57,738 nucleotides of DNA from Mnemiopsis leidyi (taxonomy: Eukaryota; Ctenophora; Tentaculata; Lobata; Bolinopsidae), in assembly GCA_000226015.1 (NCBI GenBank), contig JH153470.1, positions 68,837 to 126,574 of the forward strand, given 5' to 3'. Positions 35,701-45,205 of this stretch are shown piece after piece (the first letter of the stretch is position 1; each line of letters starts with the position of its first letter). The notes below the pieces were generated by a model that saw nothing but the letters and a program-made list of their open reading frames with translations, did not search any database and was not told the DNA's origin. Made by a program: the position numbers and the translations under genes.

Positions 35701-37661
35701 CTTGCGCTTGACAAGCCTTACCCGGAATGTAGGACATTTTGGTACTTGTTGCTCGGTACTTGGGACGTTTTCGTCCTGGACTTGGGACGTTTTCGTCACT
35801 TTGGACATTTTTCTCAGTAGCTGAAGCTTGGCCAATACACATCATTTACCAATGCTGATCGATCGTAATAGCCAATTATACTTGTTGCTAAATGCTAAGT
35901 ATCCAATCGTCATATTACGTTACACTTTGAGTTTTTATGCTTGAATGGACCGATTTCTAAAACATCCAACTCCAGCTGTTGATACTTCGTCCGTTAACTC
36001 GAATCCTAGTAAAAACCGAAACCCTCCGCCAAGCAGCTCAGGGCGATGTTTCAGCTGCGTTTCGTGCTCAGGAGTTTGGTCGGAACTTTTATGATAGCGG
36101 TGGGAAAATGTATTGCAATTTGCAGAACATCTTTATCAGCATGATTTATGAACGGCAATGTTTTGCATCATACTGTATAAATCATACAAATCTATCCTCC
36201 ACATCATCATCACAAAGCTGAAGTCAATAGAACCCAAAAATAGCTTTAAATGCCGCACAATCACCGCACTTTTATGGAAATTTCGCCGCAATTTCGCCGC
36301 ATTATTTGACATTTTTCGCCGCACACTGCCGCACAATTCGCCTTTTTGAGCAAGTGCGGCACCGCATAATTTGCGATTTTTTACCGCACTTTAATGTTGC
36401 CTCTGCTTCAAATACTCTTCTTCTCACTCTTCAAATACTCTTCTTCTCACTCTTCAAATACTCTTCTTCTCACTCTTCAAATACTCTTCTTCTCACTCTT
36501 CAAATACTCTTCTTCTCACTCTTCAAATACTCTTCTTCTCACTCTTCAAATACTCTTCTTCTCACTCTTCAAATACTCTTCTTCTCACTCTTCAAATACT
36601 CTTCTTCTCACTCTTCTATTCTCCAGATAGTGGGTGGTAGGAACGGTCTCACTCGACAGCTGGAGCACATCTCTTGTTTTGAGTACGTCCTGATGGTGCA
36701 GTATATTGTTCAGCTGTGTAGTCACTACCACATACCTGTAGATGAACCCTTCTGGAATTATTTGTTCTTCTCTTTCTTTAGAGTGGTGAGATTTTTCAGT
36801 TCTTCTTCAGCTGTTTATGATAATTTGTCTGATAGACTGTAAATATCTAAGACTCTGAAATGACAAATGTGTGGAGACAAAACACCGAGGTACTTATGAT
36901 GCTCTTTTTCTTTATAATTTTATAGGTACAATCGTCATTATTTTGAACTTGGAAAACAGTTTCTCGATTTCAGGAGAAAAAAGGGTTTATCAACTACGCC
37001 GATGTACGGGAGCTTACAAGGACTATCAACTTTTATCCCCTGACTTCAGAGATGTGGTGTACTATAATAGACCATGTCCGGGAAAACCAACTGTATTCTG
37101 TCTATCTAGATCTCATTGCTTGTGTGAGTCAAATTATTTGAGATTATAACGACTCCTTTTTGTTCTTACGGAATTCTTTTTTGTTCTGATCAACTCCGAC
37201 TGTAAAATGAAATTTATCATTTTTGTGAATTTCGTCAGATAACACTGTGCAATCAATGCATATTAAAATAGTGAAACCGACTTTGAAGCTATATTCCAAT
37301 ATTTGAAGCTCATATTATGAATTAAATCAGTACCAAAATAGAAAAAACTAAGTAACAAATCTACCTTTATTCCTTTGCTAACATATTGTATTGTAACGTA
37401 AATTGAAATTAAAATTATAATTGTATTGTAACTAATTTACGTACAACTAATTTGTTGTAACTAATATACGTACTACTAATATATATTATATTATAACTAA
37501 TATACTGGAACTAATGATTGTTCGTTCAGGGGATGATGGACGACAAAATTTACACGGCGCTCATAACACGGAGTTCAGCAGACTCGCAGCTTCATTCTGA
37601 ACTTCAGATGTTTAGTGACGACTTTTCCGTGATCAGCTCCTCCGCAAAACCCGCCAGATGA
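29789..37661 (+). CDS. Probable mitochondrial helical-repeat protein, family not recognised
   Basis: Nine exons join without a stop: 29789-30009, 30188-30314, 30688-30843, 31172-31279, 33323-33499, 33989-34180, 36627-36785, 36974-37123 and 37530-37661, giving 473 residues. The first intron is phase 2; the other seven are phase 0. The first ~40 residues (MLKLARLANPAFLQHSIR...) are basic and free of acid residues, as in a mitochondrial targeting peptide. The rest is predicted mostly helical in pairs, for example VDELLKLAPSTEIQSPSAVL and QLADSLLERGFVGDAARLL, which recalls TPR/PPR-type proteins such as the PTCD family. I do not see clear PPR signatures and give no symbol. Transposons occupy introns 4 and 6. 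Exon structure is confident, function is not. Confidence 0.7.
31495..33305 (+). mobile_element. Penelope-like retroelement fragment 2
   Basis: Within intron 4 of the helical-repeat gene. At 31680-31808 it encodes VPFLSDRCTAKIKEAANSLQ and RVGTTPGKK, closely related to the first fragment, then a decayed Cys-rich/GIY-YIG region near 31860-32020 and the same C-terminal piece (STTVDRKVKEARFILKNKSD) near 32875-32945. Ends are inverted repeats: about 31495-31610 on the left (CGTTCGTATTCATTCAT, TGAAAATGCACACGTAG) against 33220-33302. Non-functional. Confidence 0.65.
32100..32720. repeat. Degenerate ~200-bp tandem repeats inside Penelope fragment 2
   Basis: About three copies of a block containing TTCGGTTTGAAA, GGAAAATTCTGAAAATTG and TTTTTGTC(C/T)(A/T). 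They interrupt the element's coding region; the equivalent place in the first fragment lacks them. Minus-strand open frames here come from the repeats. Confidence 0.6.
35284..36616. repeat. 23-bp minisatellite split by a transposon
   Basis: A 23-bp unit beginning CTTCAAATACTC and ending TTCTCACT. About two and a half units lie at 35284-35338 and about nine at 36406-36616; the 1067 bases between are an inserted hAT element. The right-hand array runs up to the 3' splice site of exon 7 at 36627. The open frames through it repeat because 23 is not a multiple of three. Confidence 0.9.
35339..36405. mobile_element. hAT-type non-autonomous element, 1067 bp
   Basis: Ends are inverted: CAGAGGCAACATTTAAGTGC on the left; on the right, read inwards, CAGAGGCAACATTAAAGTGC. 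Flanks are the 8-bp duplication CTTCAAAT (35331-35338 and 36406-36413). Subterminal regions are rich in CCGCA/TGCGG words. An open frame from 35946 begins MDRFLKHPTPAVDTSS, like the N-terminus of some hAT/ZMYM-type proteins, but it ends within about 50 residues, so this is an internally deleted copy. It also holds a minisatellite-like set of GGGACGTTTTCGT words at 35530-35810. Confidence 0.85.
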
Positions 37662-39256
37662 TAAACTTCATGTTGATGTAGTTATTGACTGTCTAATGAA
37701 AATCAGGGTGTTATTTATTTGCTTTCATAAGTTTTATTTTATCTGTAAATCCGTAGGATGTCTTATCCAGCATACCTACGTGATTGTCAAATATGTTTTA
37801 AACACATGACTTGTAATAAATATTGTGATAACTTATAATTTTAGAACTGTATTTGCCAGTAAACTCCGCGTTGGTCCGGTTTGATCAGACAGGCCGGCAA
37901 CACCAGATCAGCTAAAACCGGGTGCGAGGTCCCTGTTTTACTACTTTCCTGACCACCGGGCAAATTATCAGCGAAATCTAAAAAAGACGGCTTTCTTGTT
38001 GATCGTCTTACAAAGACGTACAAATGTCTCCCCTATTTATAGATATTCCGTCGATTCTCGCTCCTTGATAAGTTGATGTGGTCTCACGATAATAAATCCG
38101 TCACATCATAAAATCTTTGTGAGATTCGTATTTCGAACTTTGATTAGCTCCAATTTTGGATGTGGCACCTAACCCACTCAATATACTTATCAATTTCCAA
38201 AAAACAAAACACGATTTACAGGTTTATTCGACTTAAACTTCATAATTGGCTTCAGATCACTAAAACCCGGCCTTGAACACCCTTTAAATCTTGTTTTATC
38301 AGTAAGACCTGTTATATGAAACCAGTTATTACGGTTTATCAAGCGAGTCAATTACCCTTATCACATGTTAAACCGTCCCTGGTTTAACCTGATTTGGAGC
38401 GGACAAGGAAAACCAGAGATCCGGAGTTCCAGGCTAATTTCTAATCACTATGAAACCTCTTGTCTGGGCCTTAATCACATGCGGTGTTACTCCTTCCTGA
38501 CATTTCTCTTGAAACTTCAAAAAGAATGTTCATCGGTAGGTTGTCAATAAGACTCGTTACAACAACTTTTAGAAAAAAGTTATGGATTTTGAGATATTTC
38601 AAACAAGGCTCTGAACATAGGCGAGAATTTTTTGAGAAAGTTAGATTAAAATAACTCGAATAAGTGAATCAAGGCATTATAGTCAATTAACCGATACTCG
38701 TTTCAAATCAGTAATTGGCTGAAATCTGATAAACATTTCCCCAGAAGTACCGTTATCACGTACTTGCGATAATGACCTTCAGTTCAAGTACGCTGTATTG
38801 TCCTGGAATTATTCAATTGTTATTAAATTCACACCCACTGATATCCGATAGAAAACAGCTAACCTTGCATATCAATATCCTTACCTGTAGCAATTTTTTG
38901 TCTCATGAAGTTTGGCAGACAACGATGATTGACGCATGTATGACGAACCTTACTTACAGTGTTATGTGAAGAAGTAGCTATCGCCCTCACGGAGTTTTAG
39001 TATACCGTAAACAAACATAACCCACACCCTTGCGAACGTACAATTTCTCCACTGTGTGCAGCAAACCCGAGACATTAGGGCTAAACAATGTAACAAAACA
39101 ATGTAACAAAACAACTTGATTTCAGAGAAAAGCGCTGGAATTTAAGGCCCCCAACTTTAACTACCCATACAGTAGCTCATAATGTCAAGTGTCCATCAAA
39201 AAAGCTGCCTAGCGGCAAATTTTTCATCTTCTTTTAATTAGACCTGCATTACAAGG
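37662..39256. other. Intergenic, no gene seen
   Basis: Between the helical-repeat gene and HCF. A minus-strand open frame at 37841-38023 and plus-strand frames near 38365 and 38772 have no recognised domain or splice support. The HCF promoter should lie at the right end, but no element is evident. Confidence 0.5.
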
Positions 39257-42200
39257 ATGACGTTGAAGAAAGGAATGTACAACCAAAAGAGCATGGCCAA
39301 TGTGAAGTGGCGATATGTCCCTCTTACCAAAAGTAACGGGCCCACTCCCAGACCCAGGTTTGTCAAACTTTCCAATCGACTTATCGAGTCTTGATTTCTT
39401 TAAAGAGCTTACAAGATTTCCTAATTCTTGACCGAACTACTGTCAAATACTCCGTTCAATGAATTCTTAGGAACTTAATGCCGTAACAAAATCTTCCTGA
39501 CTTCCTCTTCAAAACCAGACACGGACACAGAGCAGTGTCGATAGAGAACAAGATAATCGTGATGGGGGGAGGAAACGAGGGGATTGTTGACGAACTCCAC
39601 GTGTACAATACCAGTCAGTTTGTCATGTGCTTAAACACGTGTCTTGTTGATAAAGTGACGATTGATACACTAAGATACTGGTTTCACTATTACCAGATAA
39701 CATACCCTCACTATAACTGTAGTAACTACCTTGATACAACTCACCCTCTCTCCCTCGTTTAGAAGCTAACGAGTGGTCTGAACCGCACGTGTCTGGACAA
39801 GTGCCAGAGAACGGGGTAGCCGCGTTTGGGATAGCAGTACACGGACACAACATCTACATCCACGGTGGAATGATGGAGTACTGCGAGTATAGTAACGATA
39901 TGTTCATGTTGAACACTCATACGTGGGAGTGGACGCATATCAACATCACCAACAAGGATCTAGTGAGTTTTGTCTACAATCAGAAATCTGCGGATTTTTC
40001 TTCTTTTCTGTGATGTATTTAAACCTTTAATTCGATGACGAATAACGATCTTCATTAACGATCTTACTTTTCACCTCATTCCCTCATATCTCTAAGTATA
40101 CCTACACTCTACTCTACCCATCTACCCATCTACTTATCTACTCCTCCACTACACAGGATATCAACTAAAACCGCGTACTGCCCAGGTATGTCCTAGACTG
40201 GGACACAGCTTTACCCTGGTAGGCTCTACAATCTACGTGTTCGGCGGACTGAGCTGCGAGCTGGACGACCAGAACCAGTTCATCCCGCGCTACCTGAACG
40301 ACATCTACACTATTGACATTGCTACTGGGGAGGAACAGTCCGGACCTTCCTGGTCACGTGAGGACCCTGCCGGAGACGTGAGTTAAAATAGTTTCTTTGT
40401 ATGTTGGGGGTTGATAGATATGAATAGATACGAGTTTGTTTAATTTGTAGGGGGTTAATAGATATAAATAGATACGAGTTTGTTTAATTTGTAGGGGGTT
40501 GATAGATATAGATAGATACGAGTTTGTTTAATTTGTAGGGGGCATTTCTTCAGCTCTTCAGTCTCTTATTTTAATCCAAAAGTTCACACAACTCCAGGGA
40601 CCATGGTGCATTATTACAACTCAGTAAGCTTTTTCCTTAAAATTTTATCAAAAATTGTTGTTTATCGTGACTGATATACCTACCGATACAGTTGTCATTC
40701 CCTGTTACCGAAATTTGACTGATAAAAATGTTCGTCCCTGCTGTTTGGGAATAGCTGCAAAATTTCTTATCTAGTTATCTTCAGTACAACAATCTAACAA
40801 GATTATCATTATGTCCCTATCTTGAATTGTATGGCTTTACTTACTAAACTGACAATTCTGCTTGTCATATTATAATCTACATCTTTCCAGGCTCCCTGCC
40901 CCAGGGAATCACATACCTGTGTCTGTACCAAGGATGCGAACGAGAAGTCTGGTGCGCTCTACATATTTGGAGGCATGAGCAGCAAGGCGGAGCGAATGGG
41001 AGATCTCTGGAGACTAGACCTTGCTAAGATGATCTGGATACCTGTCATAGCTATAGGACTTCCGCCGCTCCCCCGGAGCTTACACACGGCTAATGTTATT
41101 GGGAACAAGTGAGAATGAATTCCAGTTTTTCAACCATGTTGCATGTTCGGCTATAACTTATCTTTAATTTTATGACTAATCATTTAATTTATTTGCCAAA
41201 TTTTCGAATAATTTTATTTTTACCATTCCAAGTTCCATGCCTCTGGATACCAACCAGCTCTTGAAACCAAACAACCAAAATACCGCATAAATCCCATAAA
41301 TTCCTTGAAAATCCGATTATAAAGTTGTAGCCCCTCATAATATATTCTTCTGCATCTTATCTGGCATATGACAGCATAATTGGCAATGAGAACAGAAATT
41401 CACGTTTTTATTTAACCTTCAATCCCAGAATGTACATATTCGGAGGGTGGGTTGCGATAAACCAGAAGTCTAAGAACAAGACGGTGTTTTTGCCAGAGAA
41501 GGAGTACAAGTGCACCAATAGCACCGCTTGTTTTAACATGGGCAAGTTTCCACTCAACTTTTAATCTTTTCTACTTCTCTGTACTTCTTTCCAATGATCA
41601 TAGTAAAACTCTTAGTTCGATGTTTTTTCAACAGCTCGAACGATGCAATGAGCAACAATCTTATACAAAGCACTCAAACGTTGCACACCCTTAATGGTTA
41701 TGCACCACAAACAAACTTGTAAATTTATACGACTTTGTTAAACTCTATGTTGATCACACACTCCATGTTTTCAGATACAATAACGTGGGAGCCCGTGTAC
41801 ACTGAAGGATTTGAGGATGCACTGCCCAGGTCACGTGCTGGTCACGCTTCAGCAGTAGTGAACAGTCGGCTGTACATTATCAGTGGGCGTGATGGCTATC
41901 ATAGAGCTTACAACAATCAGGTGGACGATAAATCTCCTCTTATGAAAAAATAAATAGTAGTAACTGCAATAACTATAATAGGTTTTTAACACTTGATAAA
42001 CATCATTGGGCCCTCGTCCCTCGTGGACCGATAATCTAGTGTAATATAGTTTACATCTGAGGACACACCTCTGGTAAGATAAACAATACACTTAATTCCA
42101 GACGTGTTTCAAAGACATGTGGTTCCTTGAGACGGACAAACCGCCGGTACCCAATCGTGTGCAGCTGATCAGAGCTAGTACTTCCACTCTCGAGATTTGC

Positions 42201-44124
42201 TGGATTCCCGTCGTCACTGGTCTGTCGTAGTTGCTAGAGGGCATCTGTTTTGATTTCTTAAATCCTTATTTATTTTGCTTTTTGTATGTTTTAGCATCTT
42301 ACGATTACTTTTTGTACCTCTGTGTCCCACGAAGACTTCACAGAAGAAACTGACCATCTCTCGCTCAGCGGATGCGTATCTGCTCCAAATACAGCGGCTG
42401 GACAACTCTGATGTTAACGAGTGGTATGATGTGGCTGTAGTTAAAGGAAACAGTTTAGTTGTTTCTCATCATCATTCCAAACCTTCTTCTGAGGATGTAA
42501 GTTACTTACTTGCTTAGATGCTTGCTTGCTTAGATAGTTGCTTAGATAGTTATTAGATCCGTAGTATTTAGATACGTAGTTATTCCAGTTACATAAGTTT
42601 GGTTATTTTATATTCACATTTGTCGTTTCCGGATCTTTACAATTAGAACAGTTTAACAGCTGCTCTCATGTAGAAAGTTCTGCAGAACGCAGAAATAGAA
42701 AGGAGGATCAATCGACCAGAGGACGGAGTCCCTTCTAGTCTTTAATATAAACTTCCACACTAAGTACTCACTAAGAACACCACGTGACAAATTCCACACA
42801 TTCCAGGTGGACGACAACAAGCCGATAGAACGTTTAGAACTAGCTCCTGGTACGACATACAGATTTAGAATTGCCGCCATTAACGCCTGCGGGAGAGGAG
42901 AGTTCTCAGAACCAGCCGCTTTCAAGACGTGTGTTCCTGGATTTCCTGGAGCTCCTTCTTCTATCAGAATTAGCAAGGTAATAAATGTGAAGATATGATG
43001 TTTATGAAGCGAAAAGCTATTTATGTGTATTGTGTTACGGTCTTGGCCCGTCAATTTTTCTTCCCTTTTAATATGAACCATCTCATGACTTATGTAAGAC
43101 TGCAGCTTGTTTCCTGTAACATGAGACAGAAATCATATCATAGTAAGTTCACTGTGCATTATAAAGGCAAGTAGCATGAAGCCCCGCTGTATTGCCCATG
43201 CGGTCACATTAAATATTGTATCTTCTGTGACACGCGTAGACAGCAGTGTAATCAAAATAATTTTATTTCGCGCTTGATTTAGCTCGCGTTTTGCGCGCAA
43301 GTACCATTTAACTGGCTAGCTACTACTGAAACAACAACATGATTTTGTGTCATGATTATCTCTGTAAATTTCGGGTATACAATCTAAGTATCGCGTGTAG
43401 ATTACGGTTACATATTGCTATCAATTTCTCCAGATCAAGTGATTGAGTAATGTTTCAACTTTCACTGGCGTATTGAATTCGAAACAGGAATGATCCAAGA
43501 GAAATCATTTTTATCCCGCGCCCTTGTCCACTGCACGCGCCCTGTCCCTTGCCTAACCAACCTAACCTTAACGACACATTCTGTATTCAGGGTAATGATG
43601 GGGCGCACCTCGCATGGGACCCACCTGCCAACTCTAACGGCAACATATCCGAGTACTCTGTTTACCTAGCCATCAAGAACTCCCAGTCCACCGAAAGTCC
43701 TAGTTCCCTTGCGTTTGTTCTCGTCTACAGAGGTTTGATCATTTATTTGACAATTTCAAATTACGTATTCGTTCAGTTCTTTTTCCATGTTAATATCTTA
43801 TGAATATGTTGATTGTTGAGCCGTTCTTGTTTTTTTCATTTTCGAGCAAGATTATACGTACTACACATCAGACTGGATGTTCACATAATGAAGTTGTTAA
43901 CTTTTTCTCTTTCGACATTGAAATCTTATCCAGGCGATAGTCCTAGCTGTACTGTCAAGACAACGAGTCTGCAGAACGCCCATGTTGATCAGACCAACAA
44001 ACCGGCCATCATTTTCCGCATAGCCGCCAAGAACGAGAAAGGGTACGGGCCTGCCACACAAGTGAGATGGCTCCAGGACACCAAAACCAGCTCCAACAAA
44101 CGTCCTGCCGATAAAATGAGTTGA
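39257..44124 (+). CDS. HCFC: Compact host cell factor (Kelch plus fibronectin III)
   Basis: Twelve exons join in frame (39257-39357, 39519-39613, 39763-39962, 40186-40377, 40891-41108, 41429-41541, 41775-41920, 42102-42219, 42369-42496, 42807-42977, 43591-43732, 43934-44124) to give 604 residues. Residues 20-355 form a six-blade Kelch propeller: [50 protein letters not shown] and [14 protein letters not shown]. The rest is two fibronectin III modules, with [28 protein letters not shown] and [20 protein letters not shown]. These match human HCFC1/HCFC2 closely. HCF is a nuclear scaffold joining DNA-binding factors to chromatin enzymes. The long central region with proteolytic repeats is absent; it is even shorter than HCFC2 (about 790 residues). 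The alternative start ATG at 39293 fits the family equally well. Confidence 0.93.
40406..40537. repeat. 44-bp minisatellite, three copies
   Basis: Three head-to-tail units at 40406, 40450 and 40494, each GGGGG + TT(G/A)ATAGATAT, then AATAGATACGAG and TTTGTTTAATTTGTA. They lie in the HCF intron after exon 4. Confidence 0.9.
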
Positions 44125-45205
44125 AGTGGATTTTTAGGAGGACTGATATTGCCAATGTCGACTTGATATTGTATTCGCCTATTTTAATCATTTTCCAGGT
44201 TTTGAACTGCTTATGAACACTGAATAGCCAATTATTTATTTTAACACGATGTAAACTTTTCTTTGGATTGGTGTAAGTTATTATCTATGTTTGTCTTTTT
44301 TGACTCGCCAAACAGAAAACATTCCTATTTTAAATTCGTTTCGATACTATTTGAAAGACCTTAAATCACCACTTAAGTAAGCTACTAGTTCTTTGTTCTG
44401 CTGAATTGCTTGTTAAAATCTAAAACTTCTGGCGGTAGTATAATTTTATAGTACCGTTAACGCTCACGATTATACAATGATTGTATTACTAGATTCCTGT
44501 GATGAACGGGTGATGAATGATTATTTGGACAAATCTCACGTAAATTTTTGTGGATTATACGGTTAGCAGAATCAATCCCGTAACCTTTTATGATAAAGCG
44601 CTGTATTTTTACAGGTTACTAGCTCTGCACATTGACTTCAACGTATTTTGTAAAACTTTTGAATCGGCCAATCAAACTTTCCGAAATAATTAGTCATCAC
44701 CCGTTGATAATCTACAATAACATATAATTTAAAGATTTTGAACTTCTAACTGCTACTTTCCGTTGCATCATAAAACTGAAAGAAAGATTTCCAGTTGCCA
44801 TTTTACAAAGGTATTTCGAAATCTAAATATTTTACCCGTTTCATTTTAATCTGCTTATTATTCAAAACTTATTACCTATTCTTGTACCTTTATTGAGCCA
44901 AGATGGATACCTTCTGAAGGGATTCGTCAAACCGAAATCGACATTATAGCAAGGCTTTCATAATGCAAATTGTTTCTTGAATGACGTTTTTTGTTATTTT
45001 CAGTATTATTTCCACATGGTAGTGTTGCTCAATATTGCTTGGTCGTTCCTTGTATCTGAAATTCATTAGCCACTCCCCAAATAAAAAACAGGTTGTGACA
45101 CTTCAGCTTCCCCAGATAAAACGTCCATTATTGATCCCACAACTCATTTAGCTCTCACTATGGAGTCCATATTGAGCAGTGTAGCGGGATACTTCAAAAC
45201 TTCAG
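44125..45205. other. Intergenic between HCF and ARMT1
   Basis: No gene seen. It must hold the missing first coding exon or 5' leader of the ARMT1 gene, because the family reading frame at 45206-45287 has no ATG and meets an in-frame TGA at 45132. Confidence 0.5.

Noticed and set aside
35509-35845. Minus-strand basic repeat protein (RKRP-rich) of about 108 codons
   Set aside because: It is the reverse reading of the GGGACGTTTTCGT repeat inside the hAT element, with no start context or conservation.
36394-36842. Long open frames reading repeated SNTLLLTLQILFFSLFKY-like sequence
   Set aside because: They come from the 23-bp minisatellite, which is open in all three frames; only the last part is exon 7, in a different frame.
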